64,000 nt of DNA from Aporhodopirellula sallentina SM41 (GTDB lineage Bacteria > Planctomycetota > Planctomycetia > Pirellulales > Pirellulaceae): positions 34,896 through 98,895 of the forward strand of contig NZ_ANOH01000263.1 in assembly GCF_000346505.1 (NCBI RefSeq), read 5' to 3'. The position numbers and the translations under genes are program-made. The notes under the pieces are model-generated. The model made no database searches. It saw only the letters and a list, made by a program, of their open reading frames with translations, and had not been told where the DNA came from. Each line of letters opens with the position of its first letter. Position 1 is the first letter of the stretch. Shown piece after piece: positions 1-8,491 of this stretch.

Positions 1-643
1 CAGTGTAGGGCCACCCCCCTCCCGTGTCTTGAACCCTGAGCAGCCAACTGACAGTACGCTGGACTCCCGGGTAGTCGACTCGAAAGCCGGCCCTATCCAG
101 CGTCCAGAGCGCGAGCATGGCATATTGCGTCTGAGAAATGTCGCCTTGCTGCATCCCCGGATACCCGTAAGCACCATTTCGGTACTGGACACGGCGAAAA
201 TATTGCTCAAATACCTGCAACTGCTTGCGGTACTTAACACGATCCACCTCGGCCAGCAGCAACACAGAAACACTGGCGGCATAGACCAATTTGCTCTCAT
301 GCCCCTCGTTGTCACGCCCACCGAGTTGCGCCGCGATGGTAAGTGCTGACCGCACCCCCTGTGCGACGACGCTGCTATCAGGGTCATGCTTCACCTTCAT
401 GTGGGCGTAAGCGATGAGCGCATGTTCGCCGTAGCCCCCTGTAAACACATTCTCCAGCGAATAATGCGTCTTCACACCGAAGTTTTTCTCGATGTATGCG
501 ACCCCATCATCTACGGTGCCTTTGACCTCTGCACCAACCGCAGCATAGGCAGGCGTGGGACTCGCAAGCGTCAAAAGAAAGACCGCAGCAATCGCGACAG
601 ACAGGCAGACAACAACAGAACTTGAAACAATCGGCGATTTCAT
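1..643 (-). CDS. Secreted alpha/alpha-toroid protein with squalene-cyclase-type repeats (3' end beyond the window)
   Basis: An open frame runs from an ATG at 643 leftward off the window edge (214 codons seen, no stop). Residues 1-34 are a classical Sec signal peptide: a basic start, a long hydrophobic core and cleavage after TPAYA. The mature part has helical repeats typical of the prenyltransferase/squalene-cyclase toroid fold, including a textbook QW motif near the edge (WLLRVQDTGGGW). Such proteins are common in planctomycetes, where many lack the catalytic Asp motif of cyclases and have no known reaction. It is divergent from the ABC exporter genes at 1093. It shares its fold class with the protein at 3310-4539, so a role in the same surface-glycan locus is possible but unproven. 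The enzyme class cannot be decided without the C-terminus. Confidence 0.75.
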   Translation of the reverse strand, partial: MKSPIVSSSVVVCLSVAIAAVFLLTLASPTPAYAAVGAEVKGTVDDGVAYIEKNFGVKTHYSLENVFTGGYGEHALIAYAHMKVKHDPDSSVVAQGVRSALTIAAQLGGRDNEGHESKLVYAASVSVLLLAEVDRVKYRKQLQVFEQYFRRVQYRNGAYGYPGMQQGDISQTQYAMLALWTLDRAGFRVDYPGVQRTVSWLLRVQDTGGGWPYT

Positions 644-1092
644 ATGTATCTAGCAAGAACGAACACGTTCACATCCAAATTACAAAAGGCAATCATAGCG
701 TATCGCGAGCGAGACTTCCCAAATTTGCAAGGCAAAATCCACGGAATTCTCGGCCCCGATCCGAACGGCAAAGGTGAACCAATCCCGCATTGGAAAAACG
801 CGGGCCCGCCCTTCGGCAACTCAAACTCCCCCGGTCCTGTCCAAACTCCGGCACTTGGAAAGGCCGCCCCAAAGTAAAATGGCGACTGGTCTTTCGGCCT
901 GTCGCCTTTTCCCCGAGCCCCTAACCGGAGAGAGGCAATACACTGCTGATGCGAAATAATTCGATCCACCGCACGAACAAGGCCCCATGGACACACCGTT
1001 CCCTGGGAATCAGCAACCCGATATGATTGTTCGTCCATCACTGCAGAAATGAACGCCTCGACGCAGCGAAGCCCTCCCCGTGAACACAGCCA
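644..1092. other. Intergenic region between divergent genes
   Basis: This 449-base stretch separates the leftward secreted toroid gene from the rightward exporter permease and must hold both promoters. I could not fix a convincing -35/-10 pair. A 77-codon open frame runs 644-877 on the plus strand, but its Pro/Gly-rich translation resembles no family and its ATG abuts the divergent ATG, so I do not call it a gene. A hairpin with a T run follows it at 881-910. Confidence 0.5.
881..910 (+). terminator. Terminator-like hairpin upstream of the polysaccharide export genes
   Basis: GGCGAC (881-886) pairs with GTCGCC (901-906). A T/T mismatch and a further GG/CC pair extend the stem around an 8-base loop, and TTTT follows at 907-910. 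It would stop rightward transcripts before the exporter genes. The opposite strand is also followed by a T-rich stretch, so it could act leftward on the leader of the gene at 643. No confident gene lies just upstream on the plus strand, so its target is unclear. Confidence 0.45.
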
Positions 1093-1968
1093 ATGACCGG
1101 TAGAACGGAACCAGATGAAAGCGCGCACGAAGCCGAACCCTGGGACAGGGTAATCAGCCCCTCCTCTGCTGTCTCACCCCTGCCATTCCATGAGATCTGG
1201 AAATACCGCGACCTACTTTTCCTGCTCACCAAACGTGACATCATCGCGTTTTATAAACAAACTCTTCTGGGCCCATTGTGGTTCTTTGTTCAACCAATCC
1301 TGACAAGCCTCATCTACGTGCTGGTATTCGGACGAATCGCCCGCTTGTCTACCGACGGAGTTCCACAACTCGCGTTCTACTTATGTGGCGTGACGTTCTG
1401 GAATTACTTTGCAGAGTGTTTCAACAAGACTGCAACTGTTTTCAAAGACAACGCGCATGTTTTTGGGAAGGTTTATTTCCCACGCATCATCATGCCGCTC
1501 TCGATCGTCTTGTCGAACCTTGTACGGTTTTTAGTTCAGTTCTTACTGCTGCTCTGTTGCGTCGCATGGTACTGGCACTTGGGGCACATTCGGCCCAATG
1601 CATACATCCTATGCATTCCTCTCCTGGTTGCCGTAATGGCTTCACTTGGTCTGTCATTTGGAATGCTATTTTCGTCCGTGACCACGAAATACCGAGACAT
1701 GATCTTCCTGCTGCAATTCGGAGTACAACTCCTGATGTACGCAACCCCTGTCGTCTACCCTTCTTCTGAGATCCCCAACGCTGCGGCCAAAGCCCTCTCG
1801 TGGAACCCTCTCGGTCCGATCTTTGAAATGGCCCGATACGGTTTACTGGGCGCAGGAGAGGTGTCAATGACTTCTATCGCCTACACGGTTTGCTTTGCCG
1901 CAGTCGCTACCCTGGTATCAGCATTGGTCTTCGATCAGGTTCAACGAACGGCGATGGACACCATCTAA
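1093..1968 (+). CDS. wzm: ABC-2 type polysaccharide export permease (Wzm-like)
   Basis: This 291-aa inner-membrane protein is the channel subunit of an ABC exporter that moves a lipid-linked polysaccharide (O-antigen or capsule type) across the cytoplasmic membrane. A cytoplasmic N-terminus of about 35 residues precedes the family entry motif (HEIWKYRDLLFLLTKRD). The short KQTLLGPLWFFVQP segment and roughly six membrane helices follow. The C-terminus (VQRTAMDTI) matches the usual ending of the family. The partner ATPase starts 42 bases downstream. Length and order (permease then ATPase) are normal for Wzm/Wzt pairs. The exported glycan cannot be deduced. Confidence 0.9.
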   Translation: MTGRTEPDESAHEAEPWDRVISPSSAVSPLPFHEIWKYRDLLFLLTKRDIIAFYKQTLLGPLWFFVQPILTSLIYVLVFGRIARLSTDGVPQLAFYLCGVTFWNYFAECFNKTATVFKDNAHVFGKVYFPRIIMPLSIVLSNLVRFLVQFLLLLCCVAWYWHLGHIRPNAYILCIPLLVAVMASLGLSFGMLFSSVTTKYRDMIFLLQFGVQLLMYATPVVYPSSEIPNAAAKALSWNPLGPIFEMARYGLLGAGEVSMTSIAYTVCFAAVATLVSALVFDQVQRTAMDTI

Positions 1969-2009
1969 GCCCACACTGCATCAGACTGCTCAATCTTAGG
2001 CCAGCAACC

Positions 2010-3299
2010 ATGACAATCGCCATCCAATTTGAAGGCGTATCAAAACGCTACCGAATTGGCCAAATCGGCACAGGCACGCTGTCCCACGACTTGCATCGCA
2101 CACTCGCAAAGATGCTGGGCAAGCCAGACCCTTTCGCAAAAATTGGCCAAGAAAACACCACCTCGAACACACCGAATAATGAATACGTACTCGCCCTGCA
2201 TGACATATCAATCAACATAAACCAGGGTGAAGTTTTTGGCATCATTGGGCACAATGGCGCAGGAAAAAGCACTTTTCTCAAGTTGCTTTCCCAAATCACC
2301 GCTCCAACCTCTGGCGCTATTCGGTCGCGTGGTCGAATAGCGAGCCTCCTCGAAGTTGGAACAGGCTTTCACCCCGAACTCACCGGACGGGAGAACATCT
2401 ACGTCAACGGTGCCGTACTCGGGATGAACCGAAAAGAGATCAGTGCAGAACTGGAGCGTATTGTGGAGTTCAGTGGCTGCAGCAAATACCTCGACACGCC
2501 TGTCAAACGATATAGCAGCGGCATGACAACACGCCTGGGCTTTGCAGTTGCGGCACATCTTCGCTGCGAGATCCTAATTATCGACGAAGTCCTCGCTGTT
2601 GGCGATGCCGCCTTTCAAGATCGGTGCATCGGCAGAATCAACGAGATTACCTCAGGGGGACGAACGACGGTCCTGGTCAGTCACAACATGGCACTCATGA
2701 GGCGACTGGCAAACAGATGCATGCTATTACAACAGGGCAAGTCCACATGCGTTGGAGCCACAGCAGATGTCATCTCGACATACCTACAGGGAAGCCAACA
2801 CGGTGAAAGCCCAGGCTTCCGATCGCTGGCCTCACACCCAAATCGACTAGCTGGCATGAAACCACTGTTGCAAGCCGTGAAACTACACGACATCAGCGGT
2901 GAGCAAACATCCACGTTTATCCAGGGAACTCCGATCAAGATCGAGATAAACTACGACGCCAGCAAACACCCCGAACAGCTATCCGGAATTGGATTCATCG
3001 TTCACAGCATCACCGGTGCGCGAGTAGGCGGCTTCAATTCATATATGGCAACTCAACCGCCTCATCAAATACCACAATCTGGCATCACAACGTTCACCGT
3101 CAATTCTCCAGCCCTGACGCCCGGCGTCTATCGCCTCACTATTTCGATAGGATCGCATCAATCGCGACTCATCGACAAAATTGAACCCGCGATCGATTTC
3201 CGGATTGAACCTGATGACATTTACGCAACAGGATACCTGCTAACTGCAGAAGACGGCGTGGTCGCCTTCGAATGCGATTTTTCATCGACCGAAAGCTGA
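2010..3299 (+). CDS. wzt: ABC exporter ATPase with C-terminal glycan-binding domain (Wzt-like)
   Basis: This 429-aa ATPase powers the Wzm channel. Walker A is GHNGAGKST (residues 80-88), the signature is the YSSGM variant usual for Wzt (168-172), Walker B is EILIIDE (187-193) and the H-loop is at His225. After about residue 270 a C-terminal beta-rich domain resembles the Wzt carbohydrate-binding domain, which in characterised systems recognises the non-reducing end of the finished chain. I start at the ATG at 2010 (TIAIQFEGVSKRY) because this fits the family N-terminus; an open frame extending 40 codons further back overlaps the permease gene. The presence of the C-terminal domain suggests export of a terminally modified glycan, which fits the nearby methyltransferase genes. 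Confidence 0.9.
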   Translation: MTIAIQFEGVSKRYRIGQIGTGTLSHDLHRTLAKMLGKPDPFAKIGQENTTSNTPNNEYVLALHDISININQGEVFGIIGHNGAGKSTFLKLLSQITAPTSGAIRSRGRIASLLEVGTGFHPELTGRENIYVNGAVLGMNRKEISAELERIVEFSGCSKYLDTPVKRYSSGMTTRLGFAVAAHLRCEILIIDEVLAVGDAAFQDRCIGRINEITSGGRTTVLVSHNMALMRRLANRCMLLQQGKSTCVGATADVISTYLQGSQHGESPGFRSLASHPNRLAGMKPLLQAVKLHDISGEQTSTFIQGTPIKIEINYDASKHPEQLSGIGFIVHSITGARVGGFNSYMATQPPHQIPQSGITTFTVNSPALTPGVYRLTISIGSHQSRLIDKIEPAIDFRIEPDDIYATGYLLTAEDGVVAFECDFSSTES

Positions 3300-3309
3300 A
3301 TAAGCAACC

Positions 3310-4539
3310 ATGCGAGTCTCAAGAGATACCCTAACCTATTGGCGTGGCAAGCTTGGAAGAATAGCAGGAGGCCCCTGCACTTGCAAAAAAAGCGAAGAAG
3401 AAACGAGAATTCTCGAAGAGACACTGTCTACCTACGCGGCGGGAACAAAAAGGTACGCGACTTTTGATTTCCCTCTATTCAAAGACAGTGTTTCAAAATT
3501 CGTAAAATCACTGAAACATACTGAACAGGCTTTTCTCTATTCTGCATCGTGCAACTCTCCAACGATGTACTCAAACGCGTTTGCTATCCTTACGCTAGCT
3601 GGCCTCGGTGTGGATCTGCAGCCAGCTTCCTCTAGATGGAAAGAGTCTCTCGATAAATACCAATGTGAAGAAGACGGACTTTTTCGCGATCCATGCATCA
3701 ACAACTCCTTATTTGAACAGAACGATTGGTGGGGCGCCAGACACTTTGCGCTTATCGCGACTGCCGCATACGATGCGATTGGCTCTACTCCCAAATACCC
3801 ATTTCGTTTTGCAAACGCATTCACATCCGAAAGTGCAGTCTCGCAACTGATCCAGGACACAGACTGGTCGATGAATGGTGACGACGATAACAAACTAATG
3901 AACGTTGGCGGACTACTTCAATACTCTCGCGACCGACTACAAAACACCAACGCAAAAAACGCCGTCTCACTGCTACTGCAATTGCTCATTGATCGCATCA
4001 ACCCATCCACAGGACTTTGGGGTGAGGCAGATCTCGATGAACCGAGCGAGCGATCCCGCGCCGTGCAATTCGCCTACCATCTATACTGTCTTCTCATCTA
4101 CGACAACCAGAAACTCCCCTATCCAGAACCGCTAATAGACAGCGTACTCGCAACCCAAAATGAACTCGGGGGGTTCGCCCCCAGACGAAATTCAAGTGCC
4201 TGCGAAGACATCGACTCCGTCCATCTACTTGCAGCTGCAACGCGTCAAACGAACTACCGCTCCGACGAAATCAAAGACGCTCTAAGGCACTTCCTGTGCT
4301 GGGTCTTCGCGAACCAAAACACGGACGGCGGATTCGTATTCCGCAGGCAAGATGCGTTCGTCTATGGGCATCCCCAAATGAGCTCTCGAGCAAACGAATC
4401 CCATTTGTTTGCAACATGGTTCCGCTGCCTTTCAATCGCCCTAGCGTTCGAGGCTACTTCGCCCAAAACAAACCCTTTTCACCTGCACAAGTCACCTGGT
4501 TACTACTGCGGATTCTCCGGCGGAGCACACGAATGCTAG
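3310..4539 (+). CDS. Cytoplasmic alpha/alpha-toroid protein of the polysaccharide locus
   Basis: This 409-aa protein begins 10 bases after wzt, so it is almost certainly co-transcribed. It has no signal peptide. Several segments read as terpenoid-cyclase/prenyltransferase-type toroid repeats: helix pairs each ending in a Gly-rich turn, as in QNELGGFAPR, NQNTDGGFVF and STGLWGEADL. A CEDIDSVHLL segment resembles the metal-binding zone of the barrel but does not establish a cyclase. I see no signature of a known glycan enzyme. Its position between exporter and modification genes suggests a glycan- or lipid-linked role; this is inference. It may be distantly related to the secreted toroid protein at 1-643. 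Confidence 0.75.
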   Translation: MRVSRDTLTYWRGKLGRIAGGPCTCKKSEEETRILEETLSTYAAGTKRYATFDFPLFKDSVSKFVKSLKHTEQAFLYSASCNSPTMYSNAFAILTLAGLGVDLQPASSRWKESLDKYQCEEDGLFRDPCINNSLFEQNDWWGARHFALIATAAYDAIGSTPKYPFRFANAFTSESAVSQLIQDTDWSMNGDDDNKLMNVGGLLQYSRDRLQNTNAKNAVSLLLQLLIDRINPSTGLWGEADLDEPSERSRAVQFAYHLYCLLIYDNQKLPYPEPLIDSVLATQNELGGFAPRRNSSACEDIDSVHLLAAATRQTNYRSDEIKDALRHFLCWVFANQNTDGGFVFRRQDAFVYGHPQMSSRANESHLFATWFRCLSIALAFEATSPKTNPFHLHKSPGYYCGFSGGAHEC

Positions 4540-5129
4540 GAACGCTACTTCGACCCATTAGTTTGGCATCCAGAGGCCTTTGGAAAGCATCTAAAATTGA
4601 AACCCATCTCACCGCAGATGAAAAAGAGATGCTCTTCCAACTAGCCCGCCAATCCAATGGGCGGGCAGTTGAAGTTGGTTCGTACCTGGGCGCTTCAAGC
4701 TGCTTCCTTGCCGCCGGACTCTCCGGAAAGCCTAACGCCACGCTGAGTTGCGTCGACACTTGGCAGAACGACGCAATGACAGAAGGTGCTCGTGACACCT
4801 ACGCCGCGTTCTTAGCAAACACGAAACGTTACCAACAGACAATACGCGCGCTCCGCGGAACGAGCCAAGACGTCGCAAGATCGTACTCTGGTACCATCGA
4901 CATTCTTTTCCTTGATGCTGACCACAGTTACGAAGGCGTCAAGGGTGATTGGGATGCCTGGTCGCCCCATCTTGCCGACAATGCAACAGTAGTCTTCCAC
5001 GATTCCGGATGGGCTGAAGGTGTCAAAAGAGTGATTCAAGAAGACATTAAACCGATCTCCGAATTTGATGCCTGCCTTCCAAACATGCACTGGGCCACAG
5101 TTAACGCGTGCACCAAAGGGGAGCGTTAG
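4533..5129 (+). CDS. Class I SAM-dependent methyltransferase (Methyltransf_24-like)
   Basis: This 198-aa protein has the SAM-binding glycine motif at residues 44-55 (RAVEVGSYLGAS) and the acidic strand-4 motif ILFLDADHSYEGV at 124-136, with the distal HDSGWAEGV segment. This pattern is typical of the CmcI/Methyltransf_24 group of O-methyltransferases. I start at the ATG at 4533, overlapping the end of the toroid gene by 7 bases; the open frame extends further upstream but lies inside that gene. The next gene starts immediately after its stop codon. In this locus it may methylate a sugar or a chain end, a modification known in some systems to signal export through Wzt. The substrate is unknown. 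Confidence 0.85.
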   Translation: MLGTLLRPISLASRGLWKASKIETHLTADEKEMLFQLARQSNGRAVEVGSYLGASSCFLAAGLSGKPNATLSCVDTWQNDAMTEGARDTYAAFLANTKRYQQTIRALRGTSQDVARSYSGTIDILFLDADHSYEGVKGDWDAWSPHLADNATVVFHDSGWAEGVKRVIQEDIKPISEFDACLPNMHWATVNACTKGER

Positions 5130-6137
5130 ATGACCTTGGCCCCACAAATTTCCGTCATTATACCAACATCGAAACCTCTCACGAGCATTAGCCGAACGCT
5201 GGAATCCATCTCTCGCTACGCCTCCGAGGGCCTCGAGGTGCTCGTAGTGCAAAATGGACTCAATGAAAATCCGAACCAAAGGGATTCATACACAACCAAA
5301 CTTGCAGGTTTTGAGTTTCGTATAATCCAAGAAGAAGTGCCTGGACTTCTTGCCGGGCGCCATCGCGGCGTAAAGGAGAGCCAATTTGACATCCTTACCT
5401 TCATCGATGATGACGTGGAAGTTGACGAGCACTGGCTACAAGCAATATCGAACAACTTTCGCGACACCACTGTTGACCTAGTCGGAGGCCCAAGCAGTCC
5501 ACTGTACGAATCTCCCCCTCCCGACTGGCTTGAAAAATTCGTTTACCGCCACGAGAACACATGGCGGTGTTCATACCTAAGCCTTCTTGATTACGGAAAC
5601 GAACGCAAAGAAATTGATCCGAGCCTGATTTGGGGCTTAAACTTTTCAATCCGCAGAAACACCCTACTCGCGCTAGGGGGCTTCCACCCCGATGGTGTAC
5701 CATGGCGACTACGCCAGTTCCGAGGTAACGGTGAAGCCGCCGTCACAACAAAGGCCAAAGCAAGCAACAAAACCGCCATCTACGACCCGAATGTCTCGGT
5801 AGTTCACATAGTCCCCAAGGACAGATTATCTATCGAGTACATTGAGAAGCGGTCATACCTTCAAGGGATCTCTGACTCATACTCGTTTCTGCGCAAAAAA
5901 CACAAAGAACAATCCGTCACCAAGCCTGCAACAATTGTGACAAAGAGAGAGAGAGCAGTGCGACTCGCCAAGAAGCTATTGAAGTCTCCAGAGGCACCAG
6001 CCGACACAGCCCTCTTCAAAAGTCGCGTTGCTTATCAAAAAGGCTATCAATTCCACCAACGACAATTCCACTCGAACAAACTGGTACAGGATTGGGTTTT
6101 GCGTCCTGACTATTGGACATACTCTTACCCGAAATAA
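5130..6137 (+). CDS. Family 2 glycosyltransferase
   Basis: This 335-aa protein has a GT-A fold. The N-terminal strand ISVIIPTSKP starts the nucleotide-sugar domain, and the metal-binding triplet lies in FIDDDVEVDE (Asp93-Asp95). A later GLNFSIRR segment is typical of GT2 acceptor regions. The usual C-terminal ED motif is replaced by NGEAAV. A charged tail of about 90 residues follows and no membrane helix is evident. The ATG directly follows the TAG of the methyltransferase gene, which indicates translational coupling. It should transfer a sugar during repeat-unit or cap assembly; donor and acceptor cannot be read from the sequence. Confidence 0.88.
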   Translation: MTLAPQISVIIPTSKPLTSISRTLESISRYASEGLEVLVVQNGLNENPNQRDSYTTKLAGFEFRIIQEEVPGLLAGRHRGVKESQFDILTFIDDDVEVDEHWLQAISNNFRDTTVDLVGGPSSPLYESPPPDWLEKFVYRHENTWRCSYLSLLDYGNERKEIDPSLIWGLNFSIRRNTLLALGGFHPDGVPWRLRQFRGNGEAAVTTKAKASNKTAIYDPNVSVVHIVPKDRLSIEYIEKRSYLQGISDSYSFLRKKHKEQSVTKPATIVTKRERAVRLAKKLLKSPEAPADTALFKSRVAYQKGYQFHQRQFHSNKLVQDWVLRPDYWTYSYPK

Positions 6138-6152
6138 TTCCGTTACGAAAAC

Positions 6153-6587
6153 ATGAGCATCGAACACGTCAAGCATCTTGACCAGACTATTGGGATCATC
6201 ATCCGGTCAGAGTTCCATTCCGATGGGATTGAGTTCTTCACGCCGAGCATGTTTTCGCAACAACTCGGATATATGAATCGCCCCACCGGGTACAAAATTG
6301 ATCCGCACGTACACAATCCGGTCCAACGTGAAGTCCTTTGGACACAAGAAGTCTTGCTTGTCAAATCAGGCAAAGTTCGAATCGACTTTTACACCGATGG
6401 ACGCCACTACCTCGAAAGCCGCATCGCTTCCACCGGAGACGTTGTCTTGCTGGCGGCCGGAGGACATGGCTTCGAAATGCTCGAACCCACCGAGATGATT
6501 GAAGTTAAACAGGGGCCTTACTCAGGTGATCAGGACAAAACCCGCTTCGATCCTGTTAGTGACGAAATGGTGAAGATTAATGACTGA
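6153..6587 (+). CDS. Cupin-fold protein of the polysaccharide locus
   Basis: This 144-aa protein has a single double-stranded beta-helix pattern. A KIDPHVHNP segment (about residues 49-57) gives the two histidines of cupin motif 1, VLLVKSGKVRIDFYTDG (about 66-83) is the next strand pair, and GDVVLLAAGGHGFEML (about 94-109) is cupin motif 2 with its histidine. Small cupins of this kind occur often in LPS and sialic-acid-type clusters, mostly without an assigned reaction. It starts 15 bases after the glycosyltransferase gene and its end overlaps the next methyltransferase by 8 bases. Isomerase, epimerase or binding roles are all possible. Confidence 0.7.
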   Translation: MSIEHVKHLDQTIGIIIRSEFHSDGIEFFTPSMFSQQLGYMNRPTGYKIDPHVHNPVQREVLWTQEVLLVKSGKVRIDFYTDGRHYLESRIASTGDVVLLAAGGHGFEMLEPTEMIEVKQGPYSGDQDKTRFDPVSDEMVKIND

Positions 6588-7383
6588 GGCCTTCGACCTG
6601 TCTTCACGCTACTATGACTTGCTATACCGTGACAAAGACTACGCTCAGGAAACCGAGTATCTTTGCAACCTGATAAAGCGCGATTGCGCTATCAAGAATG
6701 CCCCTGCGCCTTCCTCGCTTCTCGAACTAGGTTGCGGTACCGGCGGCCACGCGCTGTGGCTGACACAGCGTGGCTGCAATGTCGTGGGTGTCGACATGAG
6801 CGCACGGATGCTTGAACGTGCAGAAAAACGCTTCGCAAGCAAGACAACCAAAAAGGTGGATCCTGTGGCAGGATTTTTTAAATCACATCTGGGAGACATC
6901 CGCTCTTTTCGTGTCAACCAAAAATTTGACGCAGTAGCGTCTTTGTTTCATGTAGCCAGCTACCAAGTATCCAACAGCGACGTTGCGAACTATTTCCAAA
7001 CAGCTTCCATTCACTTGAAGCCCGGCGGCTTGTTTGTGTTTGATCTTTGGTACGGGCCAGCAGTCCTCACCCAGTTGCCGGCAACACGTGTCAAGCGTGT
7101 GTCGGACGATCAAATCGATGTCGTCAGAATTGCAGAACCGAAGCTAATCGAACGCGAAAACAAGGTCGAAGTAAAATATACGATTTATGTTACTGACCGC
7201 AAATCGCAACACACTCAGCGACTGGAGGAGACCCACTCAATGCGATACTTCTTTGAGCCTGAATTAGACAACCTCGCTTCACAACATGGCTTAGAAATCG
7301 CGTCCCAAGAGGAATGGATGACTGGAGAAACACCGTCCAGGGCAACCTGGGGAGTCGTGTTCACCGCGAGGAAACGGGACTAG
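6580..7383 (+). CDS. Class I SAM-dependent methyltransferase
   Basis: This 267-aa protein has a clear SAM motif I (LLELGCGTGGHAL, from residue 47) and the acidic ribose-binding loop VVGVDMSARML. A KPGGLFVFDLWYG segment forms the later core strand, and the C-terminal subdomain is beta-rich. An N-terminal YYDLLYRDKDY helix is typical of small-molecule and sugar methyltransferases. It overlaps the cupin gene by 8 bases, so it belongs to the same transcript. No C-terminal membrane or lectin domain is seen. The substrate is probably a nucleotide sugar or glycan; this is inferred from context. Confidence 0.85.
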   Translation: MTEAFDLSSRYYDLLYRDKDYAQETEYLCNLIKRDCAIKNAPAPSSLLELGCGTGGHALWLTQRGCNVVGVDMSARMLERAEKRFASKTTKKVDPVAGFFKSHLGDIRSFRVNQKFDAVASLFHVASYQVSNSDVANYFQTASIHLKPGGLFVFDLWYGPAVLTQLPATRVKRVSDDQIDVVRIAEPKLIERENKVEVKYTIYVTDRKSQHTQRLEETHSMRYFFEPELDNLASQHGLEIASQEEWMTGETPSRATWGVVFTARKRD

Positions 7384-7591
7384 CAGTCCGCCTCTTGCGA
7401 ATCCCGCAACATGAACTCGGCGTGTTTCTGATACAAATTGCGATTCAATACACCGCAAGCTCAACCTTCAGCACAACCGTCCAATGACCTCGGTTAAACA
7501 TACCGACATGCCTCCACCCAACTAAAAAGCGACGAAGCTTGCTAGACCAACACCGCCAAAAAATTCGCCCGGTGCAACCACAGGTCGCCGA

Positions 7592-8392
7592 ATGAACCCT
7601 ATAGAACTTGCATTCCGAGTCACCCCAAGACCTGTCAAAGATTCAGCAAAAGCTCTTTTAGATGGAGCTCAACGGTGGTCGTTTTGGAGACAATTGCATC
7701 GAGCATCGCCTCTGATTATCTACCAAATGGGGAAGGTAGGTTCTTCGTCAATTTACGAATCACTCAAACGACACTACGACGGACCGGTTTTTCACGCACA
7801 CTCATTGTCTCCACGAGTCGTCGAAAAAACTCATCGTTGGCTATATCAGTGGACTGTTGTCGAGAAACAGCCTGCTCGAGTTATTTCCCTTACCAGAGAA
7901 CCGATAAGCAGAAATATCTCCGAGTTCTTCCAAAACCTCGAGGTGTTTTTCGACGAATCGCCTGCAAACATACAACAATCACCAGAAGAACTTCAGAAAA
8001 CATTTCTTGCCAAACATTGGCACGATTGGTCATTGAATTGGTTCGACACCGAAATCAACGCAAACTTTAACATTGATGTTTACGACAAAGCGTTCCCAGA
8101 AACAGGGACCTGCCAATACTCCCACCAGAACATTGAATTGCTGGTCTTGAGATCTGAACTTGATGACAAAGATAAAGTCACGGCAATATGTAATTTCTTG
8201 TCACTGGAGCGGTTCAAACTCGTAAACAAGAACATTGGTCAGCAGAAAGATTACTCACAAACTTACAAACTCTTCCTCGAGCGAGCACGCTTCCCTCGGG
8301 AATACATCGATATGATTTGCGAATCGAAGTATTTCCGACATTTTTATTCTGCGGAAGAGATTGCTGCGGCAAGAAAACGTTGGTCAGCTTGA
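7592..8392 (+). CDS. Sulfotransferase-like capsular polysaccharide protein
   Basis: This 266-aa protein has the two PAPS-binding signatures of the sulfotransferase fold. A 5'-phosphosulfate loop lies at residues 43-55 (IYQMGKVGSSSIY), and a 3'-phosphate site lies at about 98-112 (ISLTREPISRNISEF, with Arg102 and Ser110). Proteins with this QMGKVGSSS loop are often annotated as putative capsular polysaccharide synthesis proteins. It sits 208 bases beyond the methyltransferase gene on the same strand. That spacer has no gene or clear terminator, and the gene may have its own promoter. Codon use is noticeably AT-rich. Sulfation of a surface glycan is the likely role, unproven. Confidence 0.72.
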   Translation: MNPIELAFRVTPRPVKDSAKALLDGAQRWSFWRQLHRASPLIIYQMGKVGSSSIYESLKRHYDGPVFHAHSLSPRVVEKTHRWLYQWTVVEKQPARVISLTREPISRNISEFFQNLEVFFDESPANIQQSPEELQKTFLAKHWHDWSLNWFDTEINANFNIDVYDKAFPETGTCQYSHQNIELLVLRSELDDKDKVTAICNFLSLERFKLVNKNIGQQKDYSQTYKLFLERARFPREYIDMICESKYFRHFYSAEEIAAARKRWSA

Positions 8393-8491
8393 TCGCGTCA
8401 AATCAATTCATTTCAGCACTCTCGGGCAGATTCGAAGACCGAGGCAGAGGGTGTGGTCCTATTCCAACGTACTTATCCGACCACGCCCAAC

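Noticed and set aside
644..877. 77-codon open frame on the plus strand, ended by a terminator-like hairpin
   Set aside because: No ribosome-binding site, Pro/Gly-rich and unlike any family; only the hairpin behind it is kept as a feature.
640..1128. 162-codon open frame on the minus strand upstream of the secreted toroid gene
   Set aside because: It overlaps both divergent starts and has a low-complexity translation; the real leftward gene begins at 643 with a signal peptide.
1890..2009. Upstream 40-codon extension of wzt
   Set aside because: The extension lies partly inside wzm in another frame and is not like the family; the ATG at 2010 fits the normal Wzt N-terminus.
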